Source: Streptomyces sp. DG1A-41
Lineage (GTDB): Bacteria > Actinomycetota > Actinomycetes > Streptomycetales > Streptomycetaceae
DNA length: 64,000 nt
Reading direction: 5' to 3'
NCBI RefSeq assembly: GCF_037055355.1
Contig: NZ_CP146350.1
Location: 6,099,001 to 6,163,000 of the forward strand
This document shows positions 17,664 through 25,290 of the stretch, one piece after another (position 1 is the stretch's first letter; each line of letters opens with the position of its first letter). The translations under genes and the position numbers were made by a program. A model generated the notes under the pieces. It did not search any database and was not told the origin of the DNA. It was given only the letters and a program-made list of their open reading frames with translations.

Positions 17664-18821
17664 TCAGAGGTGCCGGCGATAGGCCTTGTTGGCGATGCGC
17701 CAGCTGCCGTCTACGAGGACCAGCAGGAAGATGTCGGTGAAGGTGTCGGCACCGTGCCAGAGCGTCATGGTCGCGGTGGCGACGGTGCCGTGGACGTCGA
17801 CGGAGTCGATGCGGCGCTTACGGGTCGGTTCGTCCGGGGCAGGCCTGCCGCTGAAGAGAGCGCAGTAATCGTCCAGGGGCCAGGAGACGAAGGCGCCGTC
17901 CCGGATTCCCTCGATGTGGGCGGAGGGCAGGAACGCCTCGCGGAAATGGCCGGCGTCGCCGGTGGCGTGTCCGCGGATGTAGGCGCGCAGCGGTTCGAGT
18001 ACGGCGTCACCGACGGCGGGGACCGTGGCCGCCATGGCGATGTCGGCCTCAGGTTGGACCGGGGTGTCGGCCAGCTCGCCCGCGCTGCGCAGGGGGGTGT
18101 TCGACGCGGCGGCCAGCAGTGCCATGCCCTTGGCCAGCGCACCGATCGTGAACTGGGCGGTGCTCGCGGTCGACTGGCCGGCGAGGAGGGTTCGCTTGCG
18201 GGCCACGAGCCCGCCGAGCTGGCCGAGTTCAAGAACGTCCAGCACCTCGGCACGGGGCAGGTCCAGGGCGTCGGCTTGCTGGAGCGCGTCGCGCAGCGCG
18301 AGGACGGCGCCGGCGAGGCTGTTGTTGGCGATCAGCTTGAGCGAGGCGGCGGTGGCGGCGTCGTCGACCTGTCGTACGGTGCCAAGCGCCTCCAGAACCG
18401 TTCGGACTCGATCGAGCGACTCCTGGTCGGCGGCGGCGAGGATCCGCAGGGTGCCGTCCGCTGCCGAGGGCACGGAGCCGAGCACCGGCGCGTGGACGTA
18501 GGACGGGCCGAGCTGCCGGGCCAGACCCGCCGCCTCGGCGGGTGCGACGGTGCTCGTGTTCAGCACGATCGTGTCCGTTCGCAGCGAGCCGCTGACCTGG
18601 TCGACGACCTGTCGGCAGGCCTGGCCGTCGAAGAGTGCCAGGAGGACGACGTCGGCCTTTGCCACGGCATCGTTCGGGTCGCCGGTCGTCTCGACAGCGA
18701 CTTCCGCGCGCCCGGAGCGGGTCCAACCGACAACATTCCAGCCCTGGTCGGCGAGTCGCGTCGCGCATGCGGCTCCCATGCGGCCCAGGCCGAGGACAGC
18801 GATCGTCTGCGGTGCGGTCAT
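17664..18821 (-). CDS. Beta-hydroxyacid-dehydrogenase-like protein fused to an NTF2-like domain
   Basis: This intact 385-residue protein has two parts. Residues 1-265 are a 6-phosphogluconate/3-hydroxyisobutyrate dehydrogenase type NAD(P)-binding protein, with GLGRMG at 11-16 and the catalytic-type SLKLIANN (Lys162, Asn166, Asn167). That lysine separates it from imine reductases, which usually lack it. Residues about 268-385 form an NTF2-like (lumazine-binding 2 type) domain ending SWRIANKAYRRH. The NTF2-like half normally occurs as a separate protein, so this is an unusual fusion. ATG 18821 is divergent from the LysR gene, 95 bases apart, suggesting it is the regulator's target. Substrate unknown. 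Confidence 0.82.
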   Translation of the reverse strand: MTAPQTIAVLGLGRMGAACATRLADQGWNVVGWTRSGRAEVAVETTGDPNDAVAKADVVLLALFDGQACRQVVDQVSGSLRTDTIVLNTSTVAPAEAAGLARQLGPSYVHAPVLGSVPSAADGTLRILAAADQESLDRVRTVLEALGTVRQVDDAATAASLKLIANNSLAGAVLALRDALQQADALDLPRAEVLDVLELGQLGGLVARKRTLLAGQSTASTAQFTIGALAKGMALLAAASNTPLRSAGELADTPVQPEADIAMAATVPAVGDAVLEPLRAYIRGHATGDAGHFREAFLPSAHIEGIRDGAFVSWPLDDYCALFSGRPAPDEPTRKRRIDSVDVHGTVATATMTLWHGADTFTDIFLLVLVDGSWRIANKAYRRHL

Positions 18822-18916
18822 GCGTCCCAGCCTGGTGTACCAGGAGATCCGCGACAAGCGCAGATCTCGCAGGGCGACGATGCGGAACACGCATACCGGC
18901 TAGGCATACTCGTTCC
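18822..18916. promoter_or_regulatory. Divergent promoter region with candidate LysR sites
   Basis: This is the 95-base gap between the dehydrogenase-fusion gene and the LysR gene. It contains the dyad CCTGG-TGTA-CCAGG (18831-18844) and the directly repeated GCATAC (18890-18910). The arrangement is that of a LysR regulator and its divergent target; which element is bound is not shown by the sequence. Confidence 0.4.
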
Positions 18917-19837
18917 ATGGCACTGACTGCGTGGCGGACGTTCGTGACGGTGTGCCGGCTCGGGTCGCTCTCGGCCGCGGCCACCGAGCTCGGCTACACC
19001 CAGTCGGCCGTCTCCCGGCAGATCGCCGGGCTGGAACGTCAGCTCGGGGTGCCGCTCGTGCACCGGCATCTGCGCGGCGTGCGTCCCACGCCGGCCGGCG
19101 AGGTGTTCCGTCGCCACGCCCTGGCCACGCTCAACGAGGCCGACCGCGCCTTACGCGCCATCCAGGACGTTCGTCACGGGGCGCTCGGCCGGCCGCTGAC
19201 AGTCGGTGCGACGCCGTCTCTGGCCGCAGGGATCGTGCCCGCGGCGATCCGCCGCCTGCTCGAGACCGCCGGACCCGTCCGGTGGAACCTGTCGCCCGAG
19301 CTGAGCCCGGAGCTGCACGAGCGCGTGATCGCCGGCGATCTCGACGTCGCCGTCGTCACCGACGCGCCACCGGGGCTGCCCAACGACCCGCGTCTGGAAC
19401 GACGGTTACTGGGGCTGGACGAGATGGTCGTCGTGCTGCCCGTCGGCCATCCGCAAGCCGGACACGGGCCGGTGCCCATCCAGGAGCTGGCCGACCAGAC
19501 CTGGGTCGAGGACAACGACGGCTCGGCGGCCCTGCTGCGCCAGCACGCCGCCCGCGCCGGAGTCACCGCCCGCATCGACCTCACCGCCGCCGATCTGCTC
19601 GGCAAGATGGCCTTGGTGGCAACCGGCCATGCCATCGCGCTGATACCCGGAGTGCTGACGTGCGCGCTGCGGACCGACGTCACCACGGTGGCTCTCGTCG
19701 ATCCTCCGACCCGCGGCATCTACACGATCACGCCCCGTCGCGACCCGCACCCGTCCGCAGCGCCCCTGCTCGAACAGCTCGCGACGGCCTTCCGCTCGGT
19801 CCGTCCCGCCCAGGCCCACCCAGTCCCGCGAGGCTGA
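18917..19837 (+). CDS. LysR-family transcriptional regulator
   Basis: This 306-residue LysR-type regulator has a winged helix-turn-helix at residues 1-60 (GSLSAAATELGYTQSAVSRQIAGLERQLG) and a periplasmic-binding-protein-like effector domain from about 90 to 295. All expected segments are present, so it looks functional. It is divergent from the dehydrogenase-NTF2 fusion. Retention of this intact pair inside an otherwise decaying island suggests it still serves its own purpose. The effector cannot be predicted. Confidence 0.9.
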   Translation: MALTAWRTFVTVCRLGSLSAAATELGYTQSAVSRQIAGLERQLGVPLVHRHLRGVRPTPAGEVFRRHALATLNEADRALRAIQDVRHGALGRPLTVGATPSLAAGIVPAAIRRLLETAGPVRWNLSPELSPELHERVIAGDLDVAVVTDAPPGLPNDPRLERRLLGLDEMVVVLPVGHPQAGHGPVPIQELADQTWVEDNDGSAALLRQHAARAGVTARIDLTAADLLGKMALVATGHAIALIPGVLTCALRTDVTTVALVDPPTRGIYTITPRRDPHPSAAPLLEQLATAFRSVRPAQAHPVPRG

Positions 19838-19992
19838 GAGGCCTCAGGGGTCACCCCCGTCTCGACCAGCTCGGCGGCATGCATCCGGCCCGCTCCCACA
19901 ACTCACGACATGCGTAGGCCACGCCGCCCGGCGGCAGAAGCATCGGATAACTCTCCGGCGCGCGGTCGGGCCCCGCTGTCTATGCTCTCCAT

Positions 19993-20706
19993 GTGCCGGC
20001 CACGCCGATCTCCACAGTCCCCAACGTCTTCTCTTTGACCAGGTCGCTGATTCAGCCGCAGACGCCCTCGGTGTGGATCGCCGACGCCGGGCGGGACGGA
20101 CATCGGGCGCGCCGGCTCGCATCCGCTGTGCTGCACGAGGACGAACTCAACCGCGCCGCCGCATTCCGGCGCGAAGAGGACCGACTCACCTACCTGCTCG
20201 CCCATCTGGCCTTGCGTCAGCTGCTGGCTTCCGCCACGGGACGGGCCCCTCAGGCGCTGCGTCTGGTGCGTGATCCCTGCCCGCGCTGCGGAGGCCCGCA
20301 CGGGCGGCCCACCCTCGACGACGGCGCGGTGCACTTCTCCCTCTCCCACAGCAGTCCCATGGTGCTGCTGGCGCTGTCGCCCACTCCGGTCGGCGCGGAC
20401 ATCGAACGCCTGCCTGCTCCTGAGACGGTCGCCGAATTGACGCGGATGCTGCACCCGAGGGAGGTCTCCGAACTGGAGGCCCTGGACGTCGACGCGAGAC
20501 CGCGCGCGTTTGCCCGTGTCTGGACACGCAAGGAGGCCTATCTCAAGGGTCTGGGCACGGGGATCGCAGGGGACTTGTCGAAGGACTGTCTCGGTACGGG
20601 TGCTCACCCCGCACAGGCACCCGACGGCTGGAGCATCACGGATGTCACGGCGCCTGACGGCTTCGCCGCCGCCGTGGCCACCGCGAAGCGAAAATCCAAG
20701 GATTGA
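19993..20706 (+). CDS. 4'-phosphopantetheinyl transferase, Sfp type
   Basis: This enzyme transfers phosphopantetheine from CoA to carrier domains of peptide and polyketide synthetases. The core motifs are intact: the HFSLSHS segment, VGADIE with the Mg-binding Asp and Glu, and WTRKEAYLKGLG with the catalytic Lys. The protein is up to 237 residues, within the Sfp range (about 225-250). The start is uncertain: GTG 19993 lacks a ribosome-binding site but lies 7 bases after TATGCT, which would suit a leaderless message. A later GTG before WIADAG would give a more typical N-terminus. It is now an orphan in its island because the neighbouring synthetase is destroyed; it may serve carriers elsewhere. 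Confidence 0.87.
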   Translation: MPATPISTVPNVFSLTRSLIQPQTPSVWIADAGRDGHRARRLASAVLHEDELNRAAAFRREEDRLTYLLAHLALRQLLASATGRAPQALRLVRDPCPRCGGPHGRPTLDDGAVHFSLSHSSPMVLLALSPTPVGADIERLPAPETVAELTRMLHPREVSELEALDVDARPRAFARVWTRKEAYLKGLGTGIAGDLSKDCLGTGAHPAQAPDGWSITDVTAPDGFAAAVATAKRKSKD

Positions 20707-21016
20707 CGAACTCGGATTCCTGGATGCTGTCCTGGGACGCGAAAGCCCTGTGTGAGCGACGCACTTCGTTTGCGGCTCTTGTGATGCGGGGCGATGGACC
20801 GTGCCATTCGTTGCCCGTCTGGAAACCGTCAACGCCCGTGGTCAGGCGTCGGCTGAGCGCATCGTGCAACCGCCGGCCGCATGGGGTCGCTCGACGACGA
20901 GTGCCGCCTGAGGAGCGCGCCGGACGAGTGAACTCGCCGGCACAATGGCGACCGGCTTCCTCGGTGTCCGGCTGCAGCCCCTGACCGGCTGACGCATGAC
21001 CAGCGGGTTTGTTACC
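20707..21016. other. Gap between the phosphopantetheinyl transferase gene and the flavin reductase pseudogene
   Basis: I see no gene with credible start, codon bias or motif in this 310-base stretch, and no clear hairpin. It separates the plus-strand transferase gene from the convergent minus-strand pseudogenes. Confidence 0.45.
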
Positions 21017-21451
21017 TCAGAACCATGAACTGCCCGGGTGTCGTCGCGGTCCCTGCCCTCCGGGTGTGCATATGGCCCAGAGTCGCTTGCCCCTCATGCG
21101 CTGCTTGAAGTGGATGCCGTCCATTTCGAGCCAGCGCCCCCAATAGTCGAGATGGAGCTTGGCCGACGCCGAGACGCTGTACCAATAGAGCGGCGACACG
21201 ATGCCCAGGTCGCTCGCTTCAAGCGTGGCATCGAGCAGCAGTGACTCGTTCTCGCCCGGGGCCGACACTGGTCCGTGGCCGCGGAGGTCGACGAAGTCGG
21301 GCAGCGCATGGTCGGCCAGCCGGAGTCACCGCTGGGCGGCATCGGACGGGAGATCCGCGGCGAACTTGCGGGCCAGCTCCTCGGTCCGGCCGCCGGTGCG
21401 GTGGCTGGCCACCACGAACAGGAAACTACGGGCGTCCGTCTGCGCTGTCAC
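21017..21451 (-). pseudogene. NADPH-dependent FMN reductase, interrupted by a stop codon
   Basis: This is a flavodoxin-fold NAD(P)H-dependent oxidoreductase of about 144 codons. The N-terminal strand and loop (FLFVVASHRTGGRTEELARKFA), the middle SLLLDATLEASDLGIVSPLYWYSVSASAK (the flavodoxin PxYW flavin loop) and LHLDYWGRW are all in one frame. An in-frame TGA at 21326-21328 follows SDAAQR; the frame continues sensibly on the far side (LRLADHALPDFVDLRGHGP). A single substitution from TGG or CGA therefore explains the break. The GTG start at 21451 overlaps the stop of the upstream methyltransferase pseudogene (GTGA), so the two were once translationally coupled. Confidence 0.82.
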
Positions 21452-22171
21452 CGGATCCCCGCCTGCCGCCGGGCGGCCGCGTGCAGCTCGGTGCCGGAGT
21501 CGATCTCGCCTCCGAGCTTGGCGTAGCGGCGCTTGGTGCGGCTGGACGTCCGGGAGAGGATGGTGATGCTGTTCTGCATCAGCTTGTGGGACTCCAGGAG
21601 GTTGAGCACTTCCAGCTCGCCCGGGTGCTTGCGCTGGCACTCGGCGATGCACTCCCAGGCGTCCACCCAGGCGAAGTCGATCGGCCGCAAGTCGGCGGGC
21701 AGCCGGTCGTCCAGCTCTTTGAAATGGGCGTTGACCACCGTGACCGAGTCCTCGAGGGCCAGCTCCTTCAGTACCTCTGTCACCGGGGGCGGAGGAGGCT
21801 AGCCGCTCCGCACTCGACAGGTGGCGGCGAGTCTTTTCGGCGAGGGATTCCGCTTCGCCCGGAGACTCTCCCGAAGGTCAGCCAGTTCAGCTGCGAGGAA
21901 TGGCGTGGTGTAGCCCATGCCGACCTCCAGCACCCGACGTGGCCGGGTCAGCCGCACCAGATGGGCCAGGTCCCCATCTCCGGTACGCGTAACCGCGCGG
22001 CGGCGGCCTGGAAGTCGGACTGGAAAATCCGTGGAATCGTCGTGCTGTTCCTCACTACTCCCGTCGGGCCCGATGAGCACGCCCCGCGCTGCGGCGGGCG
22101 TGGCAACCACCCGCGCGCTCCTCTCGATGATCGAGCCCATCCCCGAGTTTGATGAACGCGAGCTTCGTCAT
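21448..22171 (-). pseudogene. Class I SAM-dependent methyltransferase, multiply frameshifted
   Basis: Pieces of one methyltransferase are spread over several frames. The start reads MTKLAFIKLG. A one-base insertion in a G run (about 22140) must be removed to continue MGSIIERSARVVATP, then HDDSTDF and RVLEVGMGYTTPFLA, the SAM-binding motif I. A second shift follows near 21850, with EAESLAEKTRRHLSSAERL in another frame, and a third near 21785 leads into LKELALEDSVTVVNAHFKEL and PIDFAWVDAWECIAE. The segment after WECIAE jumps to CQRKHPGELEVLNLLESHKLMQNS and looks internally deleted. It overlapped the flavin reductase gene by four bases. Confidence 0.78.
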
Positions 22172-22377
22172 GGAGCAAGATCCTTGCAGCCGCTTGTGGG
22201 AGGCACAACGGATCGCTGCCGACACGAACGTGCGAGTTTTTCCTGCCCCGGTGGCAGCCTCGGCCCGCTCGTCCTCCTTCCGTAAGGTGGTGATGACCCG
22301 GGTTACGAGTGTCTGCCGACTGGTGCTGACCGAGGCGGCGTGATCTGGCGTTTCCGCAGCTCGGAGGGGTGTTGCAG

Positions 22378-23193
22378 ATGTGCGGACGGTATGCGGCGAG
22401 TCGTAGGCCGGAGGATCTCGCAGGGATCTTCGAGATCGAGAAGTGGGAGCCCGAGGAGACGCTGGAGCCCGACTACAACGTGGCGCCCACCAAAGAGGTC
22501 TACGCCGTCCTCGACCGGCCTCTGAAAGAAGCGGACGACCCGCGACCGGTTCGGCAGCTGCGCAAGCTGAAGTGGGGGCTCGTCCCGTCCTGGTCGAAGA
22601 CCCCCGAGGGCGGGGCCCGGATGATCAACGCCCGCGCGGAGACCGTCCACGAGAAGCCGTCCTACCGCCGCGCCTTCACCTCCCGGCGCTGCATCCTGCC
22701 CGCCGACGGCTACTACGAGTGGGTCACCGGCACGCAGGAGCGCGAGCTGGAGGTCGAGGGCAAGAAGAAGCGGCCCCGCAAGCAGCCCTACTTCGTGACC
22801 CCGGCGGACGGGTCGGTCTTCGCGATGGCCGGGCTGTACGAGTTCTGGCGGGACAGGACGCTGCCCGACGACCACCCGCAGGCCTGGTGGGTGACGTGCT
22901 CCGTGATCACCACGGATGCCGAGACGAGTCCGCTGGCGGTGTCCCCGGCGGACGGTCCGCGGACCCTGGCCGAGATCCACCCCCGGATGCCGCTGATGCT
23001 GACGCCCGACCGCTGGGACGACTGGCTGGACCCGTCCCGCACGGACGCCGACGACCTGCGCGAGCTGCTCGCCCCGCCGCCCGCCGGGCTGATGCGCGCC
23101 TACCCCGTCACCACGGCCGTCAGCAACGTTCGCAACAACGGCTCGGAGCTGCTGAAGGAGCTGGAAGGGCCGGAAGAAGGCACACTCTTCTGA
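22378..23193 (+). CDS. SOS-response-associated peptidase (SRAP/HMCES-like, YedK family)
   Basis: This 271-residue SRAP protein forms covalent adducts with abasic sites in single-stranded DNA. The family requires cysteine at position 2 after the initiator Met, and the ATG at 22378 gives exactly MCGRYA, which fixes the start over the in-frame codon at 22369. Other active-site elements are visible: NARAET (about residue 84), the YYEW segment and IHPRMP with the conserved histidine. GGAGGGG lies about 10 bases upstream. The next gene starts one base after its stop, so they are co-transcribed. Confidence 0.93.
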   Translation: MCGRYAASRRPEDLAGIFEIEKWEPEETLEPDYNVAPTKEVYAVLDRPLKEADDPRPVRQLRKLKWGLVPSWSKTPEGGARMINARAETVHEKPSYRRAFTSRRCILPADGYYEWVTGTQERELEVEGKKKRPRKQPYFVTPADGSVFAMAGLYEFWRDRTLPDDHPQAWWVTCSVITTDAETSPLAVSPADGPRTLAEIHPRMPLMLTPDRWDDWLDPSRTDADDLRELLAPPPAGLMRAYPVTTAVSNVRNNGSELLKELEGPEEGTLF

Positions 23194-23194
23194 T

Positions 23195-23887
23195 GTGACG
23201 AAAGTGACGAAGGTGACCAGCGCGACTAGCGAGACCAGCACGACCAGCGAAACCGACGAGACCAGCGAAACCGTCGAGACCGACGCCGGCCCCGCCCGCA
23301 TCACCTGGCACAAGGCGGAGAAGGCCCGGCTCGTCCTCGCCGTCGGTCACGGCGCCGGCGGCGGCATCGAGGCCCGCGACCTGAAGGCCCTGGCAGCCGT
23401 CCTGCCCGCCCACGGCGTCACCGTGGCCCGGGTGGAGCAGCCCTGGCGGGTGGCCGGGAAGAAGCTGGCGCCCGCGCCCAGGACGCTGGACGTCGGGTGG
23501 CGGGGCCTCTGGCCCGTGCTGGCCGGGCCCGGACTGCCGGTCGTGTCCGGCGGCCGCAGCGCCGGGGCCCGGGTCGCCTGCCGTACCGCCACCGAACTCG
23601 GCGCGCACGCGGTCCTCGCCCTCAGCTTCCCCCTGCACCCGCCCGGCAAGCCCGAGAAGTCCCGCGCCGCCGAACTGCTGGATTCCGGGGTGCCCACTCT
23701 GGTCGTCCAGGGCGGGAACGACCCCTTCGGCAGACCCGAGGAGTTCCCCGAGGGGCCGTACGAGCTGGTCGAGGTGCCGTACGGCGATCACGGCTTCGCC
23801 GTCCCCAAGCGCGCGGAGATCACGCAGGAAGAGGCAGTGGCGGTCATCACGGACGCGGTCGTGGAGTGGACCGGGTCACTCGGGTAA
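23195..23887 (+). CDS. Alpha/beta-hydrolase (dienelactone-hydrolase/KANL3-Tex30-like)
   Basis: This is an alpha/beta-hydrolase core of about 200 residues, with VGHGAGGG as the oxyanion-loop strand, [10 protein letters not shown] as the nucleophile elbow (Ser), GGNDPFG carrying the acid and GDHGF the catalytic histidine. The first 30 residues are a Thr/Ser/Glu-only low-complexity run ([25 protein letters not shown], in shorter repeating units) encoded by imperfect 9- to 12-base repeats. The true start is therefore uncertain; GTG 23195 follows the SRAP stop by one base. Substrate unknown. sigR follows directly. Confidence 0.8.
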   Translation: MTKVTKVTSATSETSTTSETDETSETVETDAGPARITWHKAEKARLVLAVGHGAGGGIEARDLKALAAVLPAHGVTVARVEQPWRVAGKKLAPAPRTLDVGWRGLWPVLAGPGLPVVSGGRSAGARVACRTATELGAHAVLALSFPLHPPGKPEKSRAAELLDSGVPTLVVQGGNDPFGRPEEFPEGPYELVEVPYGDHGFAVPKRAEITQEEAVAVITDAVVEWTGSLG

Positions 23888-23893
23888 AGCTTC

Positions 23894-23920
23894 GGGAATG
23901 CCGGGGCGGCGAGCACTGTT
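23894..23920 (+). promoter_or_regulatory. SigR-dependent promoter (sigRp2 type)
   Basis: GGGAAT and GTT are separated by exactly 18 bases, matching the SigR consensus (GGAAT-N18/19-GTT). It lies upstream of sigR, where the autoregulated p2 promoter is known in S. coelicolor. Transcription from it would include the upstream ATG at 23979 that yields the longer SigR isoform. Confidence 0.88.
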
Positions 23921-24143
23921 GTGCGGGACGTACGTGCTGGAGACCAGCGCCGACGCCGTAGGAGAGGAAGTCCGCCGCATGGGTTCGATCTACTGCCCGA
24001 GCCGCAGCAGCCGCGCCGACCTGGACTGGACGGTGCTGCACGCGGCCAAGACCGCTCCTGTTCGGGCGGCGGGCGGACCGGATCGTCGTCTATCCTCCGA
24101 TTCGGGTGAGACCGGTCTCGGTCTCACGAGAACACTGGAGGAG

Positions 24144-24830
24144 GTGGGTCCGGTCACTGGGACCGACGCAGGGACCGAACACGGCCAGGCGGAGCAGCCC
24201 GAGGGCCAGGGCGGCACGGGCGCGGAGACGGCCGCGGAGCGCAACGCGCGCTTCGAGCGGGACGCGCTCGAGTTCCTCGACCAGATGTACTCGGCCGCGC
24301 TGCGCATGACGCGCAACCCGGCCGATGCGGAGGACCTGGTGCAGGAGACGTACGCCAAGGCGTACGCGTCTTTCCACCAGTTCCGCGAGGGCACCAACCT
24401 CAAGGCGTGGCTGTACCGGATCCTCACCAACACCTTCATCAACTCGTACCGCAAGAAGCAGCGCGAGCCGCAGCGCAGCGCGGCCGAGGAGATCGAGGAC
24501 TGGCAGCTCGCCCGCGCCGAGTCGCACATGTCGACGGGTCTGCGCTCCGCGGAGTCGCAGGCGCTCGACCACCTGCCCGACTCGGACGTGAAGGAAGCGC
24601 TCCAGGCGATCCCCGAGGAGTTCCGCATCGCCGTCTACCTGGCGGATGTCGAGGGGTTTGCCTACAAGGAGATCGCCGACATCATGGGGACACCCATCGG
24701 TACGGTGATGTCCCGGCTGCACCGGGGCCGCCGTCAGCTGCGCGGCATGCTGGAGGACTACGCCCGTGACCGCGGGATGGTCCCGGCCGGCGCCGGAGAG
24801 TCGAACGAAGAGAAAGGCTCGGGGTCATGA
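24144..24830 (+). CDS. sigR: ECF sigma factor SigR (thiol-oxidative stress)
   Basis: This 228-residue ECF sigma factor directs the disulphide-stress regulon (thioredoxins, mycothiol functions). Region 2 ([41 protein letters not shown]) and region 4 ([40 protein letters not shown]) are complete. GTG 24144 follows GGAG closely. An in-frame ATG at 23979, eight bases after AGGAAG and downstream of the SigR promoter, would add exactly 55 residues. This corresponds to the unstable long form SigR' reported in S. coelicolor. The stop overlaps rsrA by four bases (ATGA), so sigma and anti-sigma are coupled. Confidence 0.95.
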   Translation: MGPVTGTDAGTEHGQAEQPEGQGGTGAETAAERNARFERDALEFLDQMYSAALRMTRNPADAEDLVQETYAKAYASFHQFREGTNLKAWLYRILTNTFINSYRKKQREPQRSAAEEIEDWQLARAESHMSTGLRSAESQALDHLPDSDVKEALQAIPEEFRIAVYLADVEGFAYKEIADIMGTPIGTVMSRLHRGRRQLRGMLEDYARDRGMVPAGAGESNEEKGSGS

Positions 24831-25138
24831 GCTGCGGAGAGCCGCACGAGACGGATTGCAGCGAAATCCTCGATCATCTCTACGAGTTCCTCGACCGTGA
24901 GATGCCGGACTCGGACTGCGTGAAGTTCGAGCACCACTTCGAGGAATGCTCGCCCTGTCTGGAGAAGTACGGGCTCGAGCAGGCCGTGAAGAAGCTGGTC
25001 AAGCGCTGCTGCGGGCATGACGACGTGCCGGGCGACCTGCGCGACAAGGTCATGGGGCGGATCGAGCTGATCCGCTCCGGCCAGGCCGTCCCCGAAGAGG
25101 ACGTCACGGCCTCGCCTGCCACGCCGCAGGAGTCCTGA
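24827..25138 (+). CDS. rsrA: Zinc-binding redox-sensitive anti-sigma factor RsrA
   Basis: This 103-residue ZAS-family anti-sigma factor holds SigR while reduced and releases it when disulphides form. Seven cysteines are present (3, 11, 31, 41, 44, 61, 62). The zinc ligands Cys11, His37, Cys41 and Cys44 form the HxxxCxxC signature (HFEECSPC). Cys11, Cys41 and Cys44 are the redox-critical set in the S. coelicolor protein. Translation is coupled to sigR through the ATGA overlap. A hairpin follows 18 bases later. Confidence 0.96.
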   Translation: MSCGEPHETDCSEILDHLYEFLDREMPDSDCVKFEHHFEECSPCLEKYGLEQAVKKLVKRCCGHDDVPGDLRDKVMGRIELIRSGQAVPEEDVTASPATPQES

Positions 25139-25155
25139 CACTCCCGCGCCTTTCG

Positions 25156-25180
25156 ACTACCCCGCCTCCGCAGGGGTAGT
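25156..25180 (+). terminator. Hairpin after rsrA
   Basis: ACTACCCC and GGGGTAGT form an 8-bp perfect stem with a 9-base loop, followed by a short pyrimidine run. Confidence 0.7.
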
Positions 25181-25290
25181 CCTCCTCGAACGCATCACTC
25201 GAACGTGCTAATCCGCGGGTTACCGGCCCGCGGAGCCCCCCGCCGCCGTCCTAGGCTCCGGCCCTGACGGAATGGCCGGGGGAGGGGCTC

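Noticed and set aside
18822..18916. A definite LysR binding site
   Set aside because: Two candidate elements exist but neither is a clean T-N11-A dyad at the right place; listed only as a candidate region.
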